Assembly (NCBI RefSeq): GCF_014712225.1 | Contig: NZ_JACXBW010000010.1 | Coordinates: 1 to 64,000, forward strand | Origin: Pseudarthrobacter sulfonivorans | GTDB lineage: Bacteria; Actinomycetota; Actinomycetes; Actinomycetales; Micrococcaceae | Length of the DNA: 64,000 nucleotides | Direction: 5' to 3' | Shown here: one piece after another, positions 1 through 8,987 of the stretch | Layout of the letters: each line of letters starts with the position of its first letter | How positions within the stretch are numbered: the stretch's first letter is position 1 | Made by a program: the position numbers and the translations under genes | Notes under the pieces: generated by a model | Told to the model about the DNA's origin: nothing | Seen by the model: the letters and a program-made list of their open reading frames with translations, nothing else | The model's database searches: none

Positions 1-108
1 GGAACCCGCCCGGAACCACCCACGCCAGCACCACGCCCCGTGGCCCCGGAACGCGGGCCCCACACCCCTTCGGCACCCCGCCCCGGCACCGCCCCGGAAA
101 CCCGCACC

Positions 109-446
109 AACTGCCAGAGCGTTCCCCGGGAACCCGCATCAACTGCCAGAGCGTTCCCCGGAAACCCGCACCAACTGCCAGAGCGTTCCCCGGAAACCCA
201 CAGGAACTGTCAGAGCGTTCCCCGGGAACCCGCATCAACTGTCAGAGCGTTCCCCGGAAACCCGCACCAACTGCCAGAGCGTTCCCCGGAAACCCACAGG
301 AACTGTCAGAGCGTTCCCCGGAAACCCGCATCAACTGTCAGAGCGTTCCCCGGAAACCCGCATCAACTGACAGAGCGTTCCCCGGAAACCCGCATCAACT
401 ACCAGAGCGTCCCCCGGAAACCCGCACCAACTGCCAGAGCGTCCGG
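109..446. repeat. 32-bp tandem repeat array, 11 units
   Basis: Ten full and one partial head-to-tail copies of a 32-bp unit begin with AACTGCCAGAGCGTTCCCCG and end in a variable GAAACCCGCAYC or GAAACCCACAGG tail. There are no spacers, so this is not a CRISPR array. Units 1-3 and 4-6 repeat as the same ordered set of tail variants, giving a 96-bp higher-order repeat. The unit has no stop codon in some frames, so a proline-rich open frame crosses it, but 32 is not a multiple of 3 and the frame carries no recognisable domain. I regard it as non-coding. Confidence 0.9.
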
Positions 447-470
447 ATAGGCCGCGTAGAGTTGACGTCC

Positions 471-983
471 ATGGATAACCTTTTCAGTCACTTGGACGAT
501 GCCGTGCCCGTACCTCCAGAGCCGGCGGAGAGCCTCGAGCCGGTCGTCTGTACGGTGACGGTGCCAGTCCCGGTGGCGCAGGCGTTTGCCGGGTTCACGG
601 ACCATACCCACCTGTGGTGGCCACTGGAATCTCATGGCGTGTTTGGTGCCGGCTCGTATGTCGAGTTTGAGGAAAACCTCATCATGGAAACGGCTGACGA
701 CGGCAGGACAGCTGTCTGGGGCACCATCGATGACTGGCAACCGCCGTTGTCCTTCCACGCCTCCTGGTATCCGGGAACGACTGCCCTGTGGTCCACCGAG
801 CTGAGGCTAGCTTTCAAGGCTATCCCCGAGGGGACCGAAGTGCGGTTGGTGCACGACGGCTGGGAGGGCGCCGAGGACCCGGCTGCCACTCGGGCCTCCT
901 ATGCCGCGGGCTGGCGTGGGGTGTTGGACCGTTTCGTGAGGTTCATGGGCGGGAACGGCAATGACGACTCCGCCGGCAAGTGA
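471..983 (+). CDS. SRPBCC (AHSA1/START-like) protein
   Basis: A protein of about 170 residues whose central part (CTVTVPVPVAQAFAGFTDH, then a Trp pair and a beta-rich stretch WSTELRLAFKAIPEGTEVRL) matches the Bet v 1/AHSA1-like SRPBCC fold, usually a small hydrophobic-ligand or co-chaperone-like domain. The C-terminal helix (YAAGWRGVLDRFVRFM) is typical. I used ATG 471; a TTG at 462 is also in frame. It overlaps the next gene by 23 bp, so the two are probably co-transcribed. The ligand is unknown. Confidence 0.75.
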   Translation: MDNLFSHLDDAVPVPPEPAESLEPVVCTVTVPVPVAQAFAGFTDHTHLWWPLESHGVFGAGSYVEFEENLIMETADDGRTAVWGTIDDWQPPLSFHASWYPGTTALWSTELRLAFKAIPEGTEVRLVHDGWEGAEDPAATRASYAAGWRGVLDRFVRFMGGNGNDDSAGK

Positions 984-2367
984 CGGCGTGAGCTTCGTGG
1001 GCGGCTTAATCGAAGACCTCGTTGAGGCCCTCGGCACCGGGCATGTCAGCACGGATGCGGCGGCGCTGGCTAGATACGCGGTGGACCAGGCCCCCGTCCT
1101 GGACTTCCAACTGCCTGAAGCCGTGGTCTTCGCCCGCACGGTGGCCGACGTCCAGGCCGTCCTCAGGCTGTGCGCCAAACAGGGCGTCGCAGTTGTGGCC
1201 CGCGGCGCCGGGACGGGTGTTTCCGGGGGTGCTCACGCGAGCCGGAACTCCATCGTCCTGTCGATGGAACGGATGAACCGCATCCTTGACCTGAACGCGG
1301 ACGACGAGACCGCCGTCGTCGAGCCCGGCGTCATTAACGCCGCACTCAATGAAGCGGCAGCTCCCCACGGCCTGATGTATGCGCCCGATCCGGCGAGCTT
1401 CCGAACGTCAACCATTGGCGGCAACGTTGCTACTAACGCAGGAGGACTGCGCTGCGCCAAATACGGCGTCACTAGGGACTCGGTGCTGGCACTGGACGTG
1501 GTGCTGGCGGACGGGTCCCTTCTCCATACCGGGCACCAGACGTTCAAAGGTGTGGCCGGCTACGACCTAACGGGCCTGTTCGTCGGCTCCGAAGGGACCC
1601 TGGGGATCGTGGTGGGCGTAACAGTGCGCCTCAAGTACCTCCCCCGTGACGTACACACCATCGCCGCGTTCTACCCTGACTTTCGGCAGGCCGCAGCGGG
1701 TGTCCTGGCCGTGGGCCGGGCAAGGGTCCAGCCAGCCATCATGGAACTGCTCGACGGCGGTACGCTGGCCCAGCTGGACCACCTCCACGGCTCGGACCTG
1801 AGCTCCCGTGGCGGTTCGCTGCTCCTGATCCAAACGGACGGGTTCGGCGCTGGGGCGGAGGCCGACGTCGTGCGTTCTGTCCTTGCCGCCGGCGGAGCCA
1901 CGGTGAGTACCGAATCCACCGCGGAAGCAGAACAGCTGGTGGAACTCCGCCGGAACAGCCGCGGTGTGGAAGTGGACGACCAGTACCGGGTGGGCGAGGA
2001 CGTTGCCGTGCCGCGGTCCCGTCTTGTGGACTACGTAGCGGCGCTTGAAGACCTGGCAGTGCAGCACGACGTGAATTTGAAGGTGGTGGCGCACGCCGGG
2101 GACGGCAACCTGCACCCCACGTTTTGGATTGACCGGGCGGACAGCGCCGTCGACGCGGGCGCAATGGACCGGCTGAACCTCGCCCTGGATGCCTCCGTCA
2201 TAGCGGCCCTCGACATGGGAGGCACCATCACGGGGGAGCACGGGGTGGGCCAGTACAAGCTGCGTTGGCTGGGCCTGGAGCAGCCGGAACCGGTCCGGGA
2301 GCTCCAGCGGAGGATCAAGGAACTCTTTGACCCCGCCGGCATCCTCAACCCCGGTAAGGCCATCTAA
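961..2367 (+). CDS. FAD-binding oxidase, GlcD/D-lactate dehydrogenase type
   Basis: 468 residues with the two-domain layout of the GlcD/D-lactate dehydrogenase family: an N-terminal FAD-binding (PCMH) domain with the pyrophosphate-binding region VARGAGTGVSGGA and the IGGNVATNAGG segment, and a C-terminal FAD-oxidase domain with VVAHAGDGNLHP and the terminal GTITGEHGVG and FDPAGILNPGK motifs. Such enzymes oxidise 2-hydroxy acids such as glycolate or D-lactate to 2-oxo acids. Length is normal for the family and no defect is visible. The exact substrate cannot be read from the sequence. It starts inside the SRPBCC gene, implying one operon. Confidence 0.88.
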   Translation: MTTPPASDGVSFVGGLIEDLVEALGTGHVSTDAAALARYAVDQAPVLDFQLPEAVVFARTVADVQAVLRLCAKQGVAVVARGAGTGVSGGAHASRNSIVLSMERMNRILDLNADDETAVVEPGVINAALNEAAAPHGLMYAPDPASFRTSTIGGNVATNAGGLRCAKYGVTRDSVLALDVVLADGSLLHTGHQTFKGVAGYDLTGLFVGSEGTLGIVVGVTVRLKYLPRDVHTIAAFYPDFRQAAAGVLAVGRARVQPAIMELLDGGTLAQLDHLHGSDLSSRGGSLLLIQTDGFGAGAEADVVRSVLAAGGATVSTESTAEAEQLVELRRNSRGVEVDDQYRVGEDVAVPRSRLVDYVAALEDLAVQHDVNLKVVAHAGDGNLHPTFWIDRADSAVDAGAMDRLNLALDASVIAALDMGGTITGEHGVGQYKLRWLGLEQPEPVRELQRRIKELFDPAGILNPGKAI

Positions 2368-2380
2368 GGCCGCCCGCACG

Positions 2381-2442
2381 CAACTGGGTAGCAGTAGATG
2401 TCGTTATGAGCGCTCAAAACGACATCTGCTGCTACCCAGTTG
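2381..2442. terminator. 62-bp near-perfect palindrome between convergent genes
   Basis: Two 25-bp arms (left CAACTGGGTAGCAGTAGATG..., right its complement with one mismatch) flank a centre that is itself palindromic (GAGCGCTC). It lies between the convergent oxidase and DUF4032 genes and could fold on both strands as a bidirectional terminator. I recall near-identical palindromes as dispersed intergenic repeats in Arthrobacter genomes; that is memory, not a search result. Confidence 0.75.
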
Positions 2443-2479
2443 GGTTGTGTTAACACAGCCGTGCTGCGACCCCGGGCTC

Positions 2480-3898
2480 TTAGTCGTCGACGTCCGGGTA
2501 CTCGTCGATGGACTCCTCGTCTCCATAGCGGGATTCCTCGGTCTCGACCTCGAGGATTTTGATCATGTCAGTGTCCGGGTTGAGCATGATGGCTGCCTCG
2601 TCGCGGCGGTGGCGCAGGACCGAGTCAATATAGGACTGCACAGCCTCGGCGAGCGGGATGTGGCGCGCCTGGTCCTCGGACATGTACCAGCGGTGCTCCA
2701 GGACCTCGTGGACTGCCTCCGCCGGCTCAAGCTTGCGGGACAGGTCCCGCGGGATGGAACGGACGATCGGTTCGAAGACCTGGCTGACCCACAGGTGCGC
2801 GCTGTATTCCTCGTCCATCCCCGGGTTGTTGTCTGCCCGGAAGGTGTCCATGTCGTTAAGCAGGCGCCTGGCCTGGTTCTCTTGGGCGTCAAGGCCGGTC
2901 AGACGCAGCAGCCGGCGCATGTGGTGGCCCGCGTCCACCACCTTGGGCTGGAGCTGGATGGTGGAGCCGTTCTGGGTGGTCTTGATGGCGTATTCCTCGA
3001 CGTCGAAGCCGAGTTCGTTGAGCCGCCGGATGCGGGCGGCCACGCGCCACCGTTCGCCGAGTTCGAAGGATTCCTTCTCCGTCAGTTCCGCCCAGAGCCG
3101 CCGGTAGCTTTCCATGATGAGCTCGCTGGTGGCAACGGGGTCCACCTTCTCCTCGATCAGGCCCCCATCCAGGAGGTCCATCAGCTCACCGGCAATATTG
3201 ACGCGCGCGATTTCGAGATCGTACTCACGCTGGCCGGTGGAAAGGTCGGGGTAAAGTTCGCCGGTCTCGGCGTCCACCAGGTAGGCGGCGAATGCGCCCG
3301 CGTCACGGCGGAACAACGTGTTGGACAGTGAAACGTCGCCCCAGTAAAAGCCGACGAGGTGCAGCCGGACCATCAGGAGCGCCTGGGCGTCGATGAGGCG
3401 GGTCAGGGTGTCCTTGCGCAGCATCTGGGAGAACAGGGCACGGTACGGCATGGAGAACTTCAGGTGGCGCGTGACCAGCACCGGGTTCAGCGGCCGTCCG
3501 TCCAGGGTGGTGCGGCCGGTGATGACTGCCACCGGGGTGACGCAGGGGACGTCCAGGCGGGCCAGCTTGCGGAGCATGTGGTATTCGTGGCGGGCTATAT
3601 GCTCGGAAGTTTCCTTGATGGCAATGACGGAGCCGCCCAGGTGGGCGAAACGCACGATGTGCCGCGAGATACCGCGGGGGAGGGCCGCGAGGTTCTCCGC
3701 CGGCCAGTCCTCCAAGGCGATGTGCCAGGGCAGATCAAGGAGTTCAGGATCCGCCGCCGCAGCCGTGATGCTCAGAGAACTTGAGGCCGCGGCGAGTTTG
3801 GAGTCGTTGGCGCTTGCCGCCTCAAACCGGGGCAGTTTGCCCACCTGCGCGTAGTCGGTGGGCTCGTCGTGCCACTGGGCGCTGTTTTCATCGGTCAT
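2480..3898 (-). CDS. DUF4032 domain protein (kinase-like fold)
   Basis: 472 residues matching the actinobacterial DUF4032 family. The first half resembles lipopolysaccharide/protein-kinase-like folds: IAIKETSEHIARHEYHML carries a Lys plus a Glu-containing helix, LVGFYWGDVSLSNTLF resembles a catalytic loop with Asp and Asn, and AYLVDAETGE resembles the metal-binding Asp segment. The second half (LNELGFDVEEYAIKT through HRWYMSEDQ) is the DUF4032-specific part. The C-terminus is acidic. Function is unknown; a small-molecule or protein kinase is an inference from those motifs. ATG 3898 is the natural start. Confidence 0.8.
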   Translation of the reverse strand: MTDENSAQWHDEPTDYAQVGKLPRFEAASANDSKLAAASSSLSITAAAADPELLDLPWHIALEDWPAENLAALPRGISRHIVRFAHLGGSVIAIKETSEHIARHEYHMLRKLARLDVPCVTPVAVITGRTTLDGRPLNPVLVTRHLKFSMPYRALFSQMLRKDTLTRLIDAQALLMVRLHLVGFYWGDVSLSNTLFRRDAGAFAAYLVDAETGELYPDLSTGQREYDLEIARVNIAGELMDLLDGGLIEEKVDPVATSELIMESYRRLWAELTEKESFELGERWRVAARIRRLNELGFDVEEYAIKTTQNGSTIQLQPKVVDAGHHMRRLLRLTGLDAQENQARRLLNDMDTFRADNNPGMDEEYSAHLWVSQVFEPIVRSIPRDLSRKLEPAEAVHEVLEHRWYMSEDQARHIPLAEAVQSYIDSVLRHRRDEAAIMLNPDTDMIKILEVETEESRYGDEESIDEYPDVDD

Positions 3899-3948
3899 GA
3901 ATCAATTCTTCCGTACATTGGGGCCGCAAGGGCAAACTGCAGAAACGC

Positions 3949-3986
3949 CGACGGCGGCCCTCCCGAAATGGGGAGAGCCGCCGTCG
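3949..3986 (-). terminator. Rho-independent-like hairpin downstream of the ABC ATPase gene
   Basis: A strong GC-rich stem (CGACGGCGGCCCTCCC and a near-complementary arm, loop GAAAT) lies between the end of the ABC ATPase gene at 4076 and the start of the DUF4032 gene at 3898, both leftward. It is placed to end the ABC transcript. The T-run is weak. Confidence 0.6.
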
Positions 3987-4075
3987 GTCAGGGCGAGCTT
4001 GGGCCCACGCCGCCAGGGTTTCTTGGCCGAAGCGGAGCGAGGTCAGGGCGCCGGTGAGCTCGGTCAGCGGTTGGG

Positions 4076-5158
4076 CTAGTCGCCCAGGCGCAGGCCGGTC
4101 TTGGTGTCGAACAGGTGCACATGGCCCGACTGCGGACGGACGTAGATGGACTCGCCCTTCAGCGGGGGGCGGCGGCCGTCGACGCGTGCCACGATGTCGT
4201 GGTCCTTGCCGTCCAGCGTGGTGTGGCCGTAGACGTATGCATCGGCGCCGAGCTCTTCAACAACGTCAACTTCAACCTTGAGGCCTTCGCCCTGGGGCGC
4301 GGTCTCGAGGTCCTCCGGACGTGAGCCCAAGGTGACGGTGCTGCCGTGGGCCTCTTCGAGGACATTGCGCGGCACGGGGTAAACCGTTCCGCCGAACTGG
4401 ACACCGCCGTCGACGACGGGCAGTTCAAGCAGGTTCATGGCGGGGGAGCCGATGAAGCCGGCAACGAAGACGTTCTTGGGCTTGTCGTAGAGGTTGCGCG
4501 GGGTGTCAACCTGCATCAGCAGGCCGTCCTTCAGCACTGCGACGCGGTCACCCATGGTCATGGCCTCGACCTGGTCGTGCGTGACGTAAACCGTGGTGAC
4601 GCCCAGGCGGCGGGTCAGGGACGCGATCTGCGTACGCGTCTGGACACGCAGCTTGGCGTCCAGGTTGGAAAGCGGCTCGTCCATGAGGAAGACCTGCGGG
4701 TTACGCACGATGGCGCGGCCCATGGCAACACGCTGGCGCTGACCGCCGGAGAGTGCCTTTGGCTTGCGGTCGAGGTACGGCTCAAGGTCAAGAAGCTTGG
4801 CTGCTTCACGGACGCGCTCGGCACGCTCCTCCTTGGAGACGCCGGCGATCTTCAACGCGAAGCCCATGTTGTCCGCAACAGTCATGTGCGGGTAGAGCGC
4901 GTAGTTCTGGAAAACCATCGCGATGTCGCGGTCCTTCGGCGGAACATCGGTGACATCGCGGTCGCCGATCAGGATCCGGCCGGCGTTGACGTCCTCGAGG
5001 CCTGCGAGCATGCGCAGGGAGGTGGACTTACCGCAACCGGAGGGTCCAACGAGGACCAGGAACTCGCCATCGGCGATTTCAATGTTGAGCTTGTCAACAG
5101 CGGGCTTCTCTGTGCCCGGGTACAGACGCGTAGCGTTATCAAAAGTAACTGTAGCCAC
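4076..5158 (-). CDS. ugpC: Sugar ABC transporter ATP-binding protein, UgpC/MsmK type
   Basis: 360 residues with a full nucleotide-binding domain: Walker A GPSGCGKST, Q-loop region MVFQNYALYPHMTV, signature LSGGQRQRV, Walker B VFLMDEPLSNLDAK and switch His in VYVTHDQ. A C-terminal TOBE/MalK-like regulatory domain (LGSRPEDLE, YVRPQSGHVHLFD) follows. This is the shared ATPase of carbohydrate importers. No permease or binding-protein gene is adjacent, as is usual for the multi-system ATPase MsiK/UgpC in actinobacteria. I place the start at GTG 5158, preceded by AAGGGA at a good distance; an in-frame GTG at 5176 is an alternative. Confidence 0.9.
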   Translation of the reverse strand: MATVTFDNATRLYPGTEKPAVDKLNIEIADGEFLVLVGPSGCGKSTSLRMLAGLEDVNAGRILIGDRDVTDVPPKDRDIAMVFQNYALYPHMTVADNMGFALKIAGVSKEERAERVREAAKLLDLEPYLDRKPKALSGGQRQRVAMGRAIVRNPQVFLMDEPLSNLDAKLRVQTRTQIASLTRRLGVTTVYVTHDQVEAMTMGDRVAVLKDGLLMQVDTPRNLYDKPKNVFVAGFIGSPAMNLLELPVVDGGVQFGGTVYPVPRNVLEEAHGSTVTLGSRPEDLETAPQGEGLKVEVDVVEELGADAYVYGHTTLDGKDHDIVARVDGRRPPLKGESIYVRPQSGHVHLFDTKTGLRLGD

Positions 5159-5390
5159 AGTTATCAATCCCTTCACCGGCAGGTACGTGCCGGACGATCC
5201 GTAGTGAATGGTTCATGTAATTCAGTTATCCACGGCATTGCAGCCGTGTACTCCCCGGCCGAAGCCGAGGAGTATCGCGTGACGCCGCACGGTTCTGTGC
5301 GCCACATCACAAACAAGAGTATGTCAGAAGAATGCTGAATTGGTGCAAATGTTACGGACGTCACACGTGAGGTTGGACATAGGGGTCATT

Positions 5391-5409
5391 CAGTGAGGGT
5401 CCCTCACTG
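5391..5409. terminator. Perfect 19-bp inverted repeat over the otsB stop
   Basis: CAGTGAGGG and its complement CCCTCACTG with a single central base overlap the stop codon of otsB (5404-5406). No T-run follows on the minus strand, so it may act as a weak terminator, an mRNA 3'-end stabiliser or a protein site. Confidence 0.4.
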
Positions 5410-6243
5410 GGTGGCGGGGCCCTCCTCGGCCACCACCAGGCTCCGCTCCTGAAGAAGGGTCTCCAGCAGTTCCGCCACGTGGACGGGCGCCTCCACCCGG
5501 AACTCGGCCTGGGTGAAGTCCAAGCCAACCTTCACGCCCACGTCGCCGGCCTCGAGGCGGCCCAGGGCGTCCTCGTCGGTGACGTCGTCCCCGGCGAAAA
5601 GGACCGCAGTTGCCCCGGTGATCTGGCGCAGGAACGTGAGGCCTTCGCCCTTGGAAGCGTTGACCACGGAGGTTTCCAGGACGCGTTTGCCGTTCTTCAG
5701 GAAGACGCCTTTGCGGTCCTGGAGCACCGAGCGGGCCGCGGCCACCGCATCCTCGGCAACATCGTCCTCAGCGAGCCGGGTGTGCAGGACCACGCCGGCG
5801 GGCTTGTCTTCCAGGAGTGTTCCCGGCGCCTGCTCCACGATGTCTTCGAGGACACCGCGTACCTCAGCGAGGAGGACGCGCTGGCCCTCGTCGAGGGTCA
5901 GCTCCGCGGAGCCCGGGCCCAGCCAGGCTTCGGCCCCGTGGCTGCCGATCAGCAGGGTGTCCACCGGCGGCGAAGCCACCGCACGCAGGGAGGCGAGGGC
6001 GCGGCCGGAGAGGAGCGCCGTCGTCGTCCGTGGGAGGGCAGCCAGTCCCGCGAACGCGGTGGCGGAGCGCGGAAGCGGGCGGGCGTCTCCGGCGCGGTCG
6101 ACGATCGGGGAAATGGTGCCATCGAAGTCCAGGGCCACCAACAGGTGTTCGGTCTGGGCGATGCGCCGCACGGCCTCCCGGAGTTCCGGGGACAGTGCTA
6201 GCGGTTGTTTGGCGTGGCGGCCCTCAGGAGTCATCGCGGACAA
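5404..6243 (-). CDS. otsB: Trehalose-6-phosphate phosphatase
   Basis: 279 residues of the HAD superfamily, family OtsB. The catalytic motif is LVALDFDGTISPI (nucleophile Asp in DFDGT), followed by LLSGRAL, the IGSHGAE segment and the distal metal-binding motif VLFAGDDVTDEDA. It removes phosphate from trehalose-6-phosphate to give trehalose, the second step of the OtsAB pathway used in osmotic and desiccation stress. It overlaps the upstream otsA by about 20 bp, so the pair is probably translationally coupled. An ATG at 6234 is an alternative start. Confidence 0.93.
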   Translation of the reverse strand: MSAMTPEGRHAKQPLALSPELREAVRRIAQTEHLLVALDFDGTISPIVDRAGDARPLPRSATAFAGLAALPRTTTALLSGRALASLRAVASPPVDTLLIGSHGAEAWLGPGSAELTLDEGQRVLLAEVRGVLEDIVEQAPGTLLEDKPAGVVLHTRLAEDDVAEDAVAAARSVLQDRKGVFLKNGKRVLETSVVNASKGEGLTFLRQITGATAVLFAGDDVTDEDALGRLEAGDVGVKVGLDFTQAEFRVEAPVHVAELLETLLQERSLVVAEEGPATQ

Positions 6244-7726
6244 CCTTTTCGTTCAGGGCCGCGAGAAAATCTGCTGACCAGTGGTCGACGTCGTGCTCCA
6301 GGATTTGCTTGCGCATGGCGCGCATGCGGCGTGCGGCGTCCCTCGGGGACATGTTGACGGCGTGCATGATGGTGTCCTTGAGGCCGTCGATGTCATGCGG
6401 GTTCATCAGCAGGGCCTGCTTCAGCTGGTCGGCCGCACCGGCAAACTCGCTGAGCACCAGGGCGCCGTCGTTGTCCTTGCGGGCTGTGACGTATTCCTTG
6501 GCCACAAGGTTCATGCCGTCCCGCAGTGCCGTCACCAGCATGACGTCCGCGGCAAGGTACAGCGCCACCATCTCCTCGACCGGGTAGCTGTGGTGAAGGT
6601 AGCGGACGGCTGTGTTCTGGATGGTGTCGTAGGTGCCGTTGATGTGGCCGACCGTACCCTCGATCTCTTCACGCAGGAGCCGGTACTGCTCCACCCGTTC
6701 CCGGCTGGGGCTGGCCACCTGGATCAGCGTGGCATCTGTGACGGCCAGCTTGCCTTCGTCGAGGAGCTCTTCGAACGCCTTGAGCCGGTGGCGGATGCCC
6801 TTGGTGTAATCCAGCCGATCGACCCCCAGCAGGATGGTCTTGGGGTTGCCGAGGTCCTGGCGGATCTGGCGGGCGCGTTCGATGACCTCCGGCTTGTGGG
6901 CCAGTTCGCTGATCTGGGCCACGTCAATGGAGATGGGAAAGGCCTGGGCCCTGGCGATGTGGGTGATTTCGCCGTCGCGGCCCTTCACATGCACCTGCTG
7001 CTGCTTGACGCTGGCGCCAAGGAACCGGCGGGCGGAGCGCATGAAGTTGCCGGCGTCGCTGGGACGCTGGAAGCCTACGAGGTCAGCGCCCATCAGGCCG
7101 TCGATGATGGCCTTGCGCCACGGCAGCTGGGCGAAAATTTCCGGCGGGGGGAAGGGGATGTGGTTGAAGAACCCGATCCTCAGGTCCGGCCGCGCCTCGC
7201 GGAGCAGCCGCGGCACGAGCTGCAGCTGGTAGTCCTGGACCCACACCGTGGCGCCCTTGTCCGCGTGGTGTACGACGGCGTCGGCGAACCTCTGATTGAC
7301 CTTGCGGTACGCGTCCCACCAGGTCCGGTGGAACTCCGGCGGGGCGATGACATCGTGATAGAGCGGCCACAGGGTGGCGTTGGAGAACCCCTCGTAGTAA
7401 AGCTCAACATCGTCCGTGCTCAGCTGGACCGGGACCAGATCCATGCCGCTGTGGCTGAACGGCTCAACCGTTTCGTCGGGAGCGCCGTGCCAGCCAACCC
7501 ACGCGCCGTCGGTCTTGGTCATCATGGGTGCGAGGGCCGTCACCAGTCCGCCGGGGGAGCGGCGCCAGCCGGAGCCGTCGTCTCCGCTCTCACCGGGCGT
7601 GCTGCGGTCAACGGGCAGTCGGTTGGATACCACCATGAAGTCGTACTTGGTGGGCGTATTGTGGCCGTGCGCGGCCGGATGGCCTTCGGGTACGGCTGTT
7701 GGTTTTTCTTGGACGGGTGTTTGCAT
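6224..7726 (-). CDS. otsA: Trehalose-6-phosphate synthase
   Basis: 500 residues of glycosyltransferase family 20. Visible landmarks are NRLPVDR near the N-terminus, WVQDYQLQLVPRLLRE, GFFNHIPFPPPEIF, ILLGVDRLDYTKGI (UDP-glucose/glucose-6-phosphate site region), and LRDGMNLVAKEYV near the C-terminus. It condenses UDP-glucose and glucose-6-phosphate to trehalose-6-phosphate. Length matches the family. It is the first gene of an otsA-otsB operon reading leftward; the roughly 180-bp gap to the divergent DsbA-like gene must hold both promoters. Confidence 0.94.
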   Translation of the reverse strand: MQTPVQEKPTAVPEGHPAAHGHNTPTKYDFMVVSNRLPVDRSTPGESGDDGSGWRRSPGGLVTALAPMMTKTDGAWVGWHGAPDETVEPFSHSGMDLVPVQLSTDDVELYYEGFSNATLWPLYHDVIAPPEFHRTWWDAYRKVNQRFADAVVHHADKGATVWVQDYQLQLVPRLLREARPDLRIGFFNHIPFPPPEIFAQLPWRKAIIDGLMGADLVGFQRPSDAGNFMRSARRFLGASVKQQQVHVKGRDGEITHIARAQAFPISIDVAQISELAHKPEVIERARQIRQDLGNPKTILLGVDRLDYTKGIRHRLKAFEELLDEGKLAVTDATLIQVASPSRERVEQYRLLREEIEGTVGHINGTYDTIQNTAVRYLHHSYPVEEMVALYLAADVMLVTALRDGMNLVAKEYVTARKDNDGALVLSEFAGAADQLKQALLMNPHDIDGLKDTIMHAVNMSPRDAARRMRAMRKQILEHDVDHWSADFLAALNEKVVRDDS

Positions 7727-7906
7727 TGCGGCCCCCTGGGGTTGCTTGTGCCTTTAAGCCACCTTAATAGGATGGATACTTTGGGGCCATTCCTCCGTGC
7801 GTTATCGGGGGCGAATACTTGAAAAGGCAAGCTCTCAGGTTTCTGTCCTAAAATGGGTGGAGTCGCCACAGAGTGGTCCCCCTATGTCGATCGACCCTAG
7901 GAACAC

Positions 7907-8797
7907 ATGAGCCCCGCAAATGAAATACGTAAGTCCAAGGCTGAGCGCACTTCGGAGGCGCGCGAGAAGGCCCGCCTGATCCGGGAGGCCCAGCTTAAAA
8001 AGGACAAGCGCAACAAGCTGCTGATCGGCTGGGGCATCGTTGTGGCCGTGGTGGCCATCCTTGCGGTGGTGGCCCTTGTGGTGACCACAACCATGCGGCA
8101 GAACGCCCCCATTGCCGACCAGGGACCGACGCCGGCCAACGGCAACGTCAACGGCGGCATCACCCTGCTGGCCAACGCGGACGTCGCGAAGCTGCAGCCG
8201 GCCACCGTTGACGCCGCTTCCGTGGGAGAGCCGCCGCAGACTGCCCCGGCAGAAGTGGTTGCGCCCGGCGCCGAGGCTGAAGCCGGCAAGCCGGTCAAGG
8301 TGGTCCTCTACATCGACTTCATCTGCCCGGTCTGCAAAAACTTCGAAGCACAGTACAACGAACAGCTGACGTCACTGCGCAACGAGGGCAAGATCTCGGT
8401 TGAATACCGGGCCCTCGGCTTCCTGGATAGCCGCTCGTCGACCAACTACTCCTCGCGTGCAGCCAACGCCGCCGCCTGTGTTGTGAACGAGTCCCCGGAA
8501 AAGTACGCCGAATTCGTTGATTCGTTGTTCGCCAAGCAGCCTGCCGAAGGCGGCGCCGGTCTCTCGGACAACGACCTGAAGAAGATGGCGACAGACATCG
8601 GCGCCAAGCCCATCGACACCTGTGTGGATGAGAAGACCTACCGCCCGTTCGTGAAGTTCACGACCAAGCAGGCTGCCGCCATCGGCGTTACCGGCACGCC
8701 CACCGTGTTCGTTGACGGCCAGCAATGGGGCAAGGGTGCCAGCGCGCAGACCCCGTTCCCGGACTTCCTGCAGGCTGCCATCGCCGCGAAGGGCTAA
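7907..8797 (+). CDS. Membrane-anchored DsbA-like thioredoxin-fold protein
   Basis: 296 residues. A charged N-terminus is followed by one membrane helix at about residues 40-63 (IGWGIVVAVVAILAVVALVV), so the body faces the outside. The thioredoxin-like domain has the redox motif CPVC (DFICPVCKNF, about residue 140) and a DsbA-type cis-Pro loop near the C-terminus (GTPTVFVDGQQW). Members assist disulfide formation or reduction in secreted proteins. The start ATG 7907 follows AGGAA. It stands alone, upstream of a strong terminator and the tRNA gene. Confidence 0.88.
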   Translation: MSPANEIRKSKAERTSEAREKARLIREAQLKKDKRNKLLIGWGIVVAVVAILAVVALVVTTTMRQNAPIADQGPTPANGNVNGGITLLANADVAKLQPATVDAASVGEPPQTAPAEVVAPGAEAEAGKPVKVVLYIDFICPVCKNFEAQYNEQLTSLRNEGKISVEYRALGFLDSRSSTNYSSRAANAAACVVNESPEKYAEFVDSLFAKQPAEGGAGLSDNDLKKMATDIGAKPIDTCVDEKTYRPFVKFTTKQAAAIGVTGTPTVFVDGQQWGKGASAQTPFPDFLQAAIAAKG

Positions 8798-8827
8798 CCT
8801 GCCCTAGCCTCTGCTGACATTGCAGTG

Positions 8828-8875
8828 ATGGCCCGGTCCCGGATTCACTCCGGGGCCGGGCCATTTTGTTTTTCC
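8828..8875 (+). terminator. Strong intrinsic terminator after the DsbA-like gene
   Basis: ATGGCCCGG(T)CCCGG pairs with CCGGGGCCGGGCCAT and is followed by TTTTGTTTTT, a textbook rho-independent terminator 30 bp after the stop codon. Confidence 0.9.
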
Positions 8876-8987
8876 ATGCGCGGTTGCCCGCGTTTTTACC
8901 AGCGGGCGGTGCGCCGCGTTTTTACGAGCGGGCGGACTTGGGCTAACCTTATCTAGCGCCGTTCAGGCGCACACCCGGTAAGGGTGC

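Noticed and set aside
109..446. CRISPR array
   Set aside because: The units are contiguous, with no unique spacers and no cas genes.
40..450. 136-residue open frame across the tandem repeat
   Set aside because: The repeat contains no stop in this frame, so openness is not evidence of coding. No ribosome site or domain is present.
5479..6201. Long rightward frames opposite otsB and otsA
   Set aside because: High-GC antisense shadows; otsA and otsB have complete catalytic motifs on the other strand.
6281..7822. 513-residue rightward frame
   Set aside because: Antisense to otsA, with no family signature.
8890..8936. Duplicated GCGTTTTTAC-AGCGGGCGG motif as attachment site
   Set aside because: It lies upstream of the tRNA, outside the ICE, and has no partner elsewhere in the window.
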